NCBI GenBank assembly: GCA_017433295.1
Contig: JAFRHL010000011.1
Location: forward strand, 1-64,000
DNA: 64,000 bases
Reading direction: 5' to 3'
Source: Eubacterium sp.
GTDB taxonomy: Bacteria; Bacillota; Clostridia; Lachnospirales; Lachnospiraceae
Shown: positions 23,053-30,817 of the stretch, piece by piece
Layout: each line of letters starts with the position of its first letter
How positions within the stretch are numbered: the first letter of the stretch is position 1
Notes under the pieces: model-generated
Database searches by the model: none
Told to the model about the DNA's origin: nothing
Seen by the model: only the letters and a program-made list of their open reading frames with translations
Program-made: the position numbers and the translations under genes

Positions 23053-23803
23053 CTGAGTCTGCCTCCTCATACTTAAGTAGTCTTTTTGCGGCCTTGGTCC
23101 CAGGATTGAGAAAAACCTGGGTTACATCGCCATGCTCTACCAGATGACCCTGCTCGAGGATGGCGACCTTGTTGCAGATATCCCTGACAACAGCCATCTG
23201 ATGGGTGATTATTACAATAGTGATACCCATATCCTGGTTGATCTGCTTTAAGAGGCTTAAAATGGAAGATGTGGTCCGGGGATCAAGGGCGCTCGTTGCT
23301 TCATCACACAGAAGGATCTCCGGTTCGGAAGCCAGGGCCCTGGCAATGGCCACACGCTGCTTCTGGCCTCCGGATAACTGTGCCGGATAAGCTTTCTCCT
23401 TATCACTGAGCTCTACGATCTTTAAAAGCTCTCTGGCCTTCTCCCGGGCTGCCTTTTTCTTAACGCCCTTTATAATAAGAGGGAAGCATACATTATCAAT
23501 GACATTTTTCTGCATCAGAAGGTTGAAATGCTGAAAGATCATGGAAATCTTGCTTCGTTCCCGGCGAAGCTCCGATTCGGAAAGGGTTCCCAGATCCTTT
23601 CCTCCGATATACACATGTCCCTCTGTAGGAACTTCAAGATAATTCAGGCACCGGACCAGGGTACTTTTTCCCGCTCCGGACATACCTATGATACCGTATA
23701 TGTCACCGGAATCAATATTCAGATTGATATCATGCAGAGCATGAACCTGTATCTCGCTGTTCTCAAAGGTTTTGGATACATGGTCAATTATTATATTACT
23801 CAT
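23045..23803 (-). CDS. metN: MetN-family ABC ATPase without the regulatory C-terminal domain
   Basis: 252 residues: Walker A GMSGAGKST, Q-loop IFQHFNLL, signature LSGGQKQRVAIARAL and Walker B ILLCDEATSALD. Typical MetN proteins have about 340 residues with a C-terminal NIL domain that binds methionine and shuts down transport; that domain is absent here. The gene is first in the operon, read from a TTGACT/TATAGT promoter about 95 bases upstream. I looked for an S-box (SAM-I) leader in that stretch and found none, so the usual methionine controls seem to be missing at both levels. Confidence 0.9.
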   Translation of the reverse strand: MSNIIIDHVSKTFENSEIQVHALHDINLNIDSGDIYGIIGMSGAGKSTLVRCLNYLEVPTEGHVYIGGKDLGTLSESELRRERSKISMIFQHFNLLMQKNVIDNVCFPLIIKGVKKKAAREKARELLKIVELSDKEKAYPAQLSGGQKQRVAIARALASEPEILLCDEATSALDPRTTSSILSLLKQINQDMGITIVIITHQMAVVRDICNKVAILEQGHLVEHGDVTQVFLNPGTKAAKRLLKYEEADSDG

Positions 23804-23898
23804 TATCTGTCCCTGTAAATCTGTAGTATTTATGAGTTTTATCTGTCTGTGTTATCCTGCTTGGGTATGACAGAAAAACTTAATTATTTAATGCGTCT

Positions 23899-23926
23899 AC
23901 TATATCATAATCTGAAATTTAGTCAA
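23899..23926 (-). promoter_or_regulatory. Predicted promoter of the metN-metI-metQ operon
   Basis: On the minus strand TTGACT (complement of 23921-23926), a 16-base spacer and TATAGT (complement of 23899-23904). The leader of roughly 90 bases shows no SAM riboswitch or T-box features. Confidence 0.5.
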
Positions 23927-23955
23927 TAGATATCACCGTCATGGAGTGATGAAAT

Positions 23956-24041
23956 TTTACATGAAAGTAAACTTCTTTACAAAAACTTTACAAAAGTCGG
24001 TAATACTTTACAGTTTACATAAATAGGACATGTGATATAAT
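23956..24041 (+). promoter_or_regulatory. Candidate Pho box array and promoter of the Na/Pi symporter gene
   Basis: TTTACA occurs five times on the plus strand at 23956, 23976, 23987, 24007 and 24014. The pair at 23976 and 23987 has an 11-base period, and TATAAT follows at 24036-24041. PhoP of Bacillota binds TTAACA-like hexamers repeated every 11 bases upstream of phosphate genes. The match to a phosphate symporter downstream makes PhoP control likely, though the other spacings are irregular. Confidence 0.55.
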
Positions 24042-24118
24042 ATGTTGTCAGGATAAATCCTTATCCGGCAAACTACTTTCCTGGAAAAGTCTTAAAAAAA
24101 CATAAAGGAGAAAAGAAA

Positions 24119-25933
24119 ATGGAAGTGTTTTATAGAATAATCGCCATGCTTGGCGGCCTTGCCATGTTCTTATATGGCATGCGCATCATGGGGGACGGAC
24201 TCAAGCGTTCTTCAGGAGGTGCCATGAAGGCTGCCATGGAGAAGGTAACCAACAAGCCTGCCATCGGTTTCCTGTTTGGTATGCTGGTGACCTGTATGAT
24301 CCAGAGCTCAACGGCAACGATCGTACTTACTGTAGGTCTGGTGGGCGCAGGTTTGCTGAATTTCCGGCAGTCCGTGGGTATCGTCCTGGGGGCCAATGTG
24401 GGAACTGCCATAACGGCCCAGATCATCAGGCTCATGGATGTCAGTGCAGGGTCCGCCAGTATCCTGTATTTTTTCAAGGCGGATAACCTGGCGCCGGTGG
24501 CCCTGGTCATCGGTATGATCTTTATCATGTTTGTAAATAAGGACGGATTTCAGAATGCCGGATCCATCCTTGTGGGCTTCGGCGTCCTCTTTATGGGACT
24601 CATTTATATGAGCTCCGCGGTCAGTGAGATGGGAGAGGGATTAAGTTCCCTGCTTACAAGATTTGAAAGCAACTATTTACTTGGCTTCCTGTCAGGTGTA
24701 TTCGTCACCGGTGTGATCCAGAGTTCCTCGGCCGTGGTTGGTATCCTCCAGTCCATGGCCAGCTCTGTAGGCCTGAGCTTCTGCGGCGTCTTTGCCGTGA
24801 TCATCGGCGTGAATATCGGAGACTGTCTGACTACATTTATTGTGAGTCGGATCGGGGCGTCACCGGATCAGATCCGTACAGCCCTGGTCCATGTGATCTA
24901 CAATGTGCTTGCGGCAACTCTGGTGGCGCTGGCTGTTTTTGTCGGCAGAGAAACAGGTCTGATCAATGACGCACTCTGGAATATGAAGCTGAATTCCGGC
25001 GGCGTGGCCAACCTTCACGGAATATTCCGTCTGGTTCCCGCAGTGATTTTTCTTCCTTTTTCCGGTGCCATGGCAACCCTGGCGGAAAAGATCGTTCCGG
25101 ATCGGGAGACAGATAATGATGAGGATGCCGTATATGAAGAATATCTCCGGGAACTGGACAGCCACCTGATCACCAATCCGGCCATTGCCCTGGGTCAGGT
25201 TTCTGTTCTGATCGGGCATATGGCAGATGTGGCTCTTCATAATGTGGGTTCGGCCTTTGACCAGATCTTTAAATATGAATCCGCCAGGAAGGATAGGATC
25301 GATCAGAGAGAACATTTGCTGGACCGTATGGCAGACGCCTCCAACCAGTATCTGATCGACATTTCTCCCTATATGACCCTGGAGTCGGAAAACAGGACCC
25401 AGAGCTTTCTGATCAAGGCATTGAACAGCTTTGAAAGAATAGGTGACCACGCTGTAAATGTGGTAAATGAATTTTACGATGTAAGACGTAACGACAAGGA
25501 CTTTTCGGAAATTGCCATGAATGAACTGGATGTTCTGGTCCATGCCATCCGTGAAATTCTGAACCTTACCTACGATGCCTATAAGAATAATGACGTGGAA
25601 ATTGCCAAAAAGGTAGAACCCATGGAAGAGGTTATCGATGCCCTGATCGATTCTGCCAAAAACAAACATGTTTACCGAATGACTCATCATATATGTGACA
25701 TTTACAGTGGGATCCATTTCGAAAATATCCTTTCCAATCTGGAGAGGATATCGGATCAGTGTTCTGATCTTGCTCTTGCAATTCTGGGCATGAATTATCC
25801 CGGCATCCTGGGAAGGGAGCATGACTACATCCATACCCTCCACCACTCAGGCAACCCGGACTACCTGAAAGAGTATGACAGCAGGTATGATGAATATTTC
25901 CAGATGCTGGAAGAGGCTGAAAATACAGATTGA
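24119..25933 (+). CDS. Na+/phosphate cotransporter family protein with PhoU-like domain
   Basis: 604 residues. The membrane half contains the two inverted repeats of the Na/Pi (NptA/PNaS) family, each with a QSS motif: IQSSTATIVLT near 62 and IQSSSAVVGIL near 203. The cytoplasmic C-terminus (about 350-590) is an all-helical PhoU-like domain with paired Asp/Glu motifs (GDHAVNVVNE, SDQCSDLA). It takes up phosphate using the sodium gradient; the PhoU part probably regulates it. AAAGGAG precedes the ATG. TTTACA repeats upstream point to phosphate-starvation control. The next gene starts 20 bases on. Confidence 0.93.
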   Translation: MEVFYRIIAMLGGLAMFLYGMRIMGDGLKRSSGGAMKAAMEKVTNKPAIGFLFGMLVTCMIQSSTATIVLTVGLVGAGLLNFRQSVGIVLGANVGTAITAQIIRLMDVSAGSASILYFFKADNLAPVALVIGMIFIMFVNKDGFQNAGSILVGFGVLFMGLIYMSSAVSEMGEGLSSLLTRFESNYLLGFLSGVFVTGVIQSSSAVVGILQSMASSVGLSFCGVFAVIIGVNIGDCLTTFIVSRIGASPDQIRTALVHVIYNVLAATLVALAVFVGRETGLINDALWNMKLNSGGVANLHGIFRLVPAVIFLPFSGAMATLAEKIVPDRETDNDEDAVYEEYLRELDSHLITNPAIALGQVSVLIGHMADVALHNVGSAFDQIFKYESARKDRIDQREHLLDRMADASNQYLIDISPYMTLESENRTQSFLIKALNSFERIGDHAVNVVNEFYDVRRNDKDFSEIAMNELDVLVHAIREILNLTYDAYKNNDVEIAKKVEPMEEVIDALIDSAKNKHVYRMTHHICDIYSGIHFENILSNLERISDQCSDLALAILGMNYPGILGREHDYIHTLHHSGNPDYLKEYDSRYDEYFQMLEEAENTD

Positions 25934-25953
25934 GCCGCAAAGGGAGAAACAGG

Positions 25954-27786
25954 ATGCAGAAAAATGCAAAGGATAAAAAACTAAAAGAAAAGGGGACAAC
26001 CGGCCGTTTCCGACACCAGAGAATGAGGGACCGCCGGTGGAAAAGAAAGAAAAGAAGGTGGATGATGCGGAATGCTGCTTTCTTTCTGATCTTGTTTGCG
26101 GTACTGGCATCCTTGATCTATCTGATAACATATAATTATTCCGGTAATCATTCCGGGAAAAAGCATAAGGCGGAAAAGAGTACCGCTTCTGGGAAAAAGA
26201 CTGTTGACAAAAAGACTGCTTCCGGTAAAAAAAAGAAGAAGAAAAAAGGGAAGGTTCCGGACTCCTTTTCTCCCCATGCCGTAAAGGAGACCAGGCCGGA
26301 CAAAATGATCGTTTCCACAAAGATCATGGACGATGACCGGGTCCTGTCGTCAGATGAGGACTTTGAACCATGGTACCATATGAACTACACAAGCGGTTCT
26401 GATTATACGGATACAGAAGGAATCGTTACCTTCAGGGGTAACAATTTCCGGGACGATCCCAGCTTCGGTCATGCCGGCATGAAAGACTACACCATTCATG
26501 AAGAATGGGAGATTCCCACAGATTCCCTGGGCTTTAACGGAAAAGCCTGGACCGGAAGCGGCTGGACCGGACAGCCCCTTATGATGAAGTGGCCCCGGAA
26601 AGTCAAGAAAGCCATGAATATGTACGATTGGGCCAAAGAGGATGATGACCTGGTGGAGGTAATATATGCCTGCCTTGACGGCAATATCTATTTCACCGAC
26701 TTAGAAACCGGCAGGGCTACCCGGGATACTCTGAAACTGGGGTTTACCTTTAAAGGATCCGGGGCCCTGGACCCCAGGGGTTATCCGATTCTATATCTGG
26801 GAGCAGGTTATAACAGCCGGAATGGGAAGTCGAGGGCTTTCGTTATCAGCCTCATTGACTGCAGCGTTGCCTACAGCTTTGGGAATGAGGATTCCTTTGC
26901 TGACCGGTCTGTAAGCTTTTTTGATTCTTCTCCTCTGGTGGATGCTTCCTCGGATACCCTGATCTATCCGGGAGAAAACGGGGTCTTATATCTGATTCAC
27001 CTGAATACAAAGTATGATGAGAAAAAGGGGACTTTGACCGTGGATCCTGACCGGGTGGCCAGGTGGAAATATAAAGGAGCCCGCTCAGGAGACGAGTACT
27101 GGCTGGGAATGGAAGACAGTGCGGCCATTTACGGAGGGTACCTTTATATAGCAGACAACGGGGGCCATCTCATGTGCCTCAACCTTAACACATTAAAACT
27201 GGTCTGGGTTCAGGATACCCTGGATGATTCCAATTCCACGCCGGTCCTTTCGGTAGAGGACGGCCGGCTCTATCTGTACATCAGTACCTCCTTCCATCTG
27301 GGCTGGAGAAGTTCTTCCTCAGCCACGGTGCCCATCTGGAAGATCGATGCGGAGACCGGTGAAATCGTCTGGCAGAAGGATTATCAGTGCCATTCCAAAG
27401 AAGGTGTATCGGGCGGAGTAGAATCCACCATCGCTCTGGGAAAAAATGGATTAAAGGACTACATTTACGTGACGGTATCCATGACGGAAAATACGGGAAA
27501 AGGAGTCCTGGCCTGCCTGAAAAAGGAAACCGGCGACCTTGTTTTCGAGCATGAAGCGGCCTATGCCTGGTCGTCACCGGTCTGCGTATATAATAAAGAC
27601 GGCAGCGGTGCAGTGATCTACTGCAGCTCTGACGGGAAAATGTACCTGCTGGATGGAAAAATCGGCAAAGAGCATGATACATATGATTTCGGCGGAGCTA
27701 CCATTGAAGCATCCCCGGCTGTTTATAACAATTATCTGGTGGTCGGGACCAGAGACTGCAGGATATGCGGCTTTGTATTAAAATAA
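25954..27786 (+). CDS. Membrane-anchored PQQ-like beta-propeller protein
   Basis: About 610 residues from ATG 25954 (AGGGAG 7 bases ahead; the in-frame TTG 25930 lies before that site). A very basic cytoplasmic N-terminus is followed by one membrane segment (about 40-60), a Lys/Ser-rich low-complexity stalk (about 65-105), and an extracellular part built of repeated blades. These are PQQ-like/WD40-like, for example VIYACLDGNIYFTDLETG, ADNGGHLMCLNLNTLKLVW and CLKKETGDLVFEHE. No catalytic motif or PQQ ligand set is evident, so a binding or scaffold role is most likely. It is probably co-transcribed with the phosphate symporter. Repeat B2 follows the stop. Confidence 0.85.
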   Translation: MQKNAKDKKLKEKGTTGRFRHQRMRDRRWKRKKRRWMMRNAAFFLILFAVLASLIYLITYNYSGNHSGKKHKAEKSTASGKKTVDKKTASGKKKKKKKGKVPDSFSPHAVKETRPDKMIVSTKIMDDDRVLSSDEDFEPWYHMNYTSGSDYTDTEGIVTFRGNNFRDDPSFGHAGMKDYTIHEEWEIPTDSLGFNGKAWTGSGWTGQPLMMKWPRKVKKAMNMYDWAKEDDDLVEVIYACLDGNIYFTDLETGRATRDTLKLGFTFKGSGALDPRGYPILYLGAGYNSRNGKSRAFVISLIDCSVAYSFGNEDSFADRSVSFFDSSPLVDASSDTLIYPGENGVLYLIHLNTKYDEKKGTLTVDPDRVARWKYKGARSGDEYWLGMEDSAAIYGGYLYIADNGGHLMCLNLNTLKLVWVQDTLDDSNSTPVLSVEDGRLYLYISTSFHLGWRSSSSATVPIWKIDAETGEIVWQKDYQCHSKEGVSGGVESTIALGKNGLKDYIYVTVSMTENTGKGVLACLKKETGDLVFEHEAAYAWSSPVCVYNKDGSGAVIYCSSDGKMYLLDGKIGKEHDTYDFGGATIEASPAVYNNYLVVGTRDCRICGFVLK

Positions 27787-27788
27787 TA

Positions 27789-27898
27789 AAATTTTCCATA
27801 TAGGACAAAGGGACAGTCTGTTCCAGAGGTATCTGACGGTACATGGGCTCACCTCTGGAATACAGACTGATTCCACTAATAACAATGTGGGAAAATTA
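27789..27898 (+). repeat. Repeat family B, copy B2 (internally deleted)
   Basis: CAGTCTGTTCCAGAGGT (from 27814) pairs with ACCTCTGGAATACAGACTG (to 27870), with two extra bases on the right. Between them only ATCTGACGGTACATGGGCTC of the left half remains; the central hairpin of the full copy (62533-62747) is gone. An outer helix AATTTTCCATAT / ATGTGGGAAAATT extends the fold to 27789-27898. It lies directly after the beta-propeller stop codon. Confidence 0.8.
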
Positions 27899-27996
27899 TT
27901 ATTTTAACCGAAAAAAGGAATTTTCTAAAAAACAGCCTGGTATATGATGTACCTGCATTACAGGTTAAATGATTGATTTGTAGAGGAAATGATAAT

Positions 27997-29304
27997 ATGA
28001 AGACATTATATTTTGACTGTGCCAGCGGAATCAGCGGCGACATGGTCCTGGGGGCCCTTACAGAGCTGGTCGGTGATGAGAATTATCTCATAAAGGAGCT
28101 TCAGAAGCTGAATATTGATGGTTTTAAGATTGAAATCAGCAAGAGTATGAAAAAGGGGATCACAGGAACCCATGTCAATGTAATCGTAGACGGCGAAGAC
28201 GAGTACGGCCATATTCACCATCCTGGAGACCACGGCCATGACCACGAGCATCATCACGGTCACGACCATCATCACGAGCATGACCACCACCATGACCATG
28301 GTCACGGCCATCACCACGATCATGACCATGGTCACGGCCATCACCACGATCATGTTCACAGAAATCTGGATGATGTAAATGCCATCATTGATAACAGCAG
28401 CCTGAATGAACGTACCAGGGACCTGGCCAGGAGGATCTTTCTCAGGGTGGCCCGGGCCGAGAGCAAGGTGCATAACAAGCCCCTGGACCAGGTACATTTC
28501 CATGAGGTCGGTGCCATTGATTCCATTATTGACATAGTGGGGACTGCCATATTGATCGATAAGATCAATCCGGACAGGGTCCTTTCCGGCATAGTGAATG
28601 AGGGATACGGTTTTATTGAATGTGCCCATGGAACCATGAGTGTTCCGGTTCCCGCCACCAGTGAGATCTTTGCGGCCTCCGGAGTAAAATTCCGGCAGAT
28701 CGACGTAGATACGGAGCTGGTAACACCCACCGGAGCAGCTATCATTGCGGAACTGGCAGAGGAGTATATCCCCATGCCCTCCATGTCCGTCTCCGGAATC
28801 GGCTGGGGGGCCGGAACAAAGGATCTTAAGATACCAAATCTCCTGAAAGTATATCTGGGTGACAGCAACAGGGAAGCTGACACAGGTGAGAATGACTTTA
28901 TCGTGATGGAGACAAATATTGATGATTGTCCGGGCGAGATCCTGGGTTATACCATGGAGCTGCTCTTTAAGAAGGGCGCCCTGGATGTTTTTTATACTCC
29001 GGTTTTTATGAAAAAGAACAGACCGGCCTACCTTCTTACAGTGACATGCCATGAGGCAGATATGGAAAGACTTCAGACAGTTATATTCCGGGAGACCACC
29101 ACCACAGGGATTCGATACAGGCGTGAAGAAAGAACAAAGCTTCCGTGGCAGGAGGTGGTCCTGAATACACCCTGCGGGGATGTCAGAGGAAAGAAGGCAG
29201 TCTATAAAGGTGAGACCTATATCTATCCGGAATATGAGAGCATAAAGAAAGCCGCACAGGCCTCAGATGTTCCATTAAAAGAATTATACGGAAGATATAA
29301 ATAA
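27997..29304 (+). CDS. larC: LarC, nickel-insertion enzyme for the NPN cofactor
   Basis: About 435 residues; ATG 27997 chosen for the AGAGGAAA ahead. LarC inserts nickel, using CTP, into the pincer nucleotide precursor that becomes the cofactor of lactate racemase and related LarA enzymes. Family marks: FDCASGISGDMVLGAL, HFHEVGAIDSIIDIVG, GTMSVPVPATSEI and in the C-terminal part METNIDDCPGEILGY. In some lactobacilli the two halves are joined by a frameshift; here they are a single frame. A His/Asp/Gly-rich loop (about 78-118) is a probable nickel store and includes a perfect 10-residue duplication. larA, larB and larE are not in this window. Confidence 0.93.
   Translation: MKTLYFDCASGISGDMVLGALTELVGDENYLIKELQKLNIDGFKIEISKSMKKGITGTHVNVIVDGEDEYGHIHHPGDHGHDHEHHHGHDHHHEHDHHHDHGHGHHHDHDHGHGHHHDHVHRNLDDVNAIIDNSSLNERTRDLARRIFLRVARAESKVHNKPLDQVHFHEVGAIDSIIDIVGTAILIDKINPDRVLSGIVNEGYGFIECAHGTMSVPVPATSEIFAASGVKFRQIDVDTELVTPTGAAIIAELAEEYIPMPSMSVSGIGWGAGTKDLKIPNLLKVYLGDSNREADTGENDFIVMETNIDDCPGEILGYTMELLFKKGALDVFYTPVFMKKNRPAYLLTVTCHEADMERLQTVIFRETTTTGIRYRREERTKLPWQEVVLNTPCGDVRGKKAVYKGETYIYPEYESIKKAAQASDVPLKELYGRYK
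28291..28350 (+). repeat. Perfect 30-base tandem duplication inside larC
   Basis: 28291-28320 and 28321-28350 are identical. Each unit starts CATGACCATGGTCACGGCCA and encodes ten residues of the His-rich loop (HDHGHGHHHD). The unit length keeps the frame, so copy-number change by slippage would lengthen or shorten the metal-binding loop without breaking the gene. Confidence 0.95.
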
Positions 29305-29352
29305 ATGCAACTTGTTTTGCTTATTTCGTCAATAATTTACAGGTATAATTCA

Positions 29353-29381
29353 TTGTATTTTCTTATGGTTTATTATAAAAT
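29353..29381 (+). promoter_or_regulatory. Predicted promoter of pta
   Basis: TTGTAT at 29353-29358, a 17-base spacer and TAAAAT at 29376-29381. A second TATAAT at 29344-29349 has no good -35 partner. Confidence 0.4.
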
Positions 29382-29425
29382 ATGAATTAGGGAAAACTGA
29401 CTGATGAATGACTGGAGGTTATGAT

Positions 29426-30478
29426 ATGCTGACAAAGATGATCGAGAATCTCAAGAAGAATCCAAGAACCATCGTTTACACAGAGGGAACGGACAGCCGT
29501 ATTCTTGATGCTGCCTCGAAACTGACGGCAGAAGGCATCCTTGGCGTTATCCTGCTGGGTAATGAGGACGAGGTTAAGGCTGCCGCGGCAGCGGGTAATT
29601 ATAATATTGACAAGTGCCAGATCATAGATCCTCTGACCTATCCCGAGATGGATGCCATGGTTGCGGAGATGGTGAAGCTTAGAAAAGGCAAGATGACAGA
29701 GGAGAAGGTCCGCAAGGCTTTGACCCAGAGCAACTATTTTGGCACCATGCTCGTTAAGATGGGCAAGGGTGACTGCCTTCTTGGAGGAGCTACTTATTCT
29801 ACTGCAGACACCGTACGTCCCGCACTTCAGCTTATCAAGACCAAACCCGGCAACAAGATCGTAAGCTCCTGCTTTATCATGGTAAAGGGAGATGAGAGAC
29901 TGGCCATGGGCGACTGTGCCATCAATATCGATCCTTCCGAGGACGACCTGGTGGAGATCGCCATCGAGTCAGCCAGGACTGCCAGAGTATTCGGCATCGA
30001 TCCCAAGGTTGCCATGCTGTCCTACTCCACTTTAGGATCCGGCAAGGGTGAGTCCGTAACCAAGGTTGCCAATGCCACAAAGAAGATCAGGGAGGCCGCT
30101 CCGGACCTGGCCGTAGAGGGTGAGATTCAGTTTGACGCTTCGGTATCTCCGGAGGTTGCCGCCATCAAGTGCGCCGGTTCACCGGTGGCAGGGCAGGCAA
30201 ACACCTTCATCTTCCCGGATATCAATGCCGGCAACATCGGCTATAAGATTGCTGCCCGTCTGGGCGGTTATACTGCGGTAGGTCCTGTTCTTCAGGGACT
30301 TAACGCACCGATCAATGACCTGAGCCGCGGATGTAACGCAGAAGAGGTTTACAGTATGTCCATTGTCACAGCCGCATTAAGCATTCCGGAGGATGCTGCA
30401 TCTGAAGTAGACATGGAAGAACTGGAAGTGATCGTAAGAACCGTGATCGAAGCCATGAAGGCTATGGGAAAGATCTGA
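29426..30478 (+). CDS. pta: Phosphate acetyltransferase
   Basis: About 350 residues from ATG 29426 (GGAGG 7 bases ahead; the upstream in-frame ATG 29408 lies before that site). It exchanges acetyl between acetyl-CoA and phosphate to give acetyl phosphate, the first step of acetate and ATP formation in fermentation. The whole protein is the PTA_PTB catalytic domain: GGATYSTADTVRPALQLIKT, GDCAINIDPS, SYSTLGSGKG and the C-terminal QGLNAPINDLSRGCN. It is the short Pta form without the N-terminal regulatory domain of the enterobacterial enzyme. Codon use looks strongly biased, fitting high expression. Acetate kinase is not adjacent. A terminator follows. Confidence 0.95.
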   Translation: MLTKMIENLKKNPRTIVYTEGTDSRILDAASKLTAEGILGVILLGNEDEVKAAAAAGNYNIDKCQIIDPLTYPEMDAMVAEMVKLRKGKMTEEKVRKALTQSNYFGTMLVKMGKGDCLLGGATYSTADTVRPALQLIKTKPGNKIVSSCFIMVKGDERLAMGDCAINIDPSEDDLVEIAIESARTARVFGIDPKVAMLSYSTLGSGKGESVTKVANATKKIREAAPDLAVEGEIQFDASVSPEVAAIKCAGSPVAGQANTFIFPDINAGNIGYKIAARLGGYTAVGPVLQGLNAPINDLSRGCNAEEVYSMSIVTAALSIPEDAASEVDMEELEVIVRTVIEAMKAMGKI

Positions 30479-30557
30479 CCTGTCAACAGGATTAAGGGAT
30501 CCTGGCTGCGTTTATGGTTATTGTACTTACTGAAAAGTCATATATTCATTATACACC

Positions 30558-30593
30558 AAAAGCCGTACTTCCAAAGGGAGCATGGCTTTTTTT
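30558..30593 (+). terminator. Intrinsic terminator after pta
   Basis: AAAAGCCGTACTTCC pairs with GGGAGCATGGCTTTT (one mismatch, two G-U) around a short loop, followed by a T run at 30587-30593. The remaining part of the 30479-30817 gap is AT-rich and holds no gene that I can see; a promoter for the next gene must lie there, but several weak candidates compete. Confidence 0.8.
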
Positions 30594-30817
30594 CCTTTAC
30601 GGGAAATTCTGGTTTTCTATAATGAAAAAATGTTCCGTTTACAGACTTTATTCATAAAAAAATATATAATAAAAAATGAAATTGATAATTCTGACACATT
30701 GTTGTATATTATCATTAAGAATTTGTAAAATCTACAGGATATCTTAACATTTACAGATATTATTCGTAAGTATACAGGCTTAATATACAGTATTATAAGC
30801 AGGGAGATAATACCATT

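Noticed and set aside
23804-24118. SAM riboswitch between metN and the phosphate symporter gene
   Set aside because: None of the conserved S-box segments was seen on the minus strand.
27973-27996. Upstream ATG for larC
   Set aside because: It lies before the only plausible ribosome-binding site (AGAGGAAA), which serves ATG 27997.
28006-29052. Long frame antisense to larC
   Set aside because: Mirror of the larC reading frame; its Val/Met-rich run is the complement of the His-rich loop. No ribosome-binding site.
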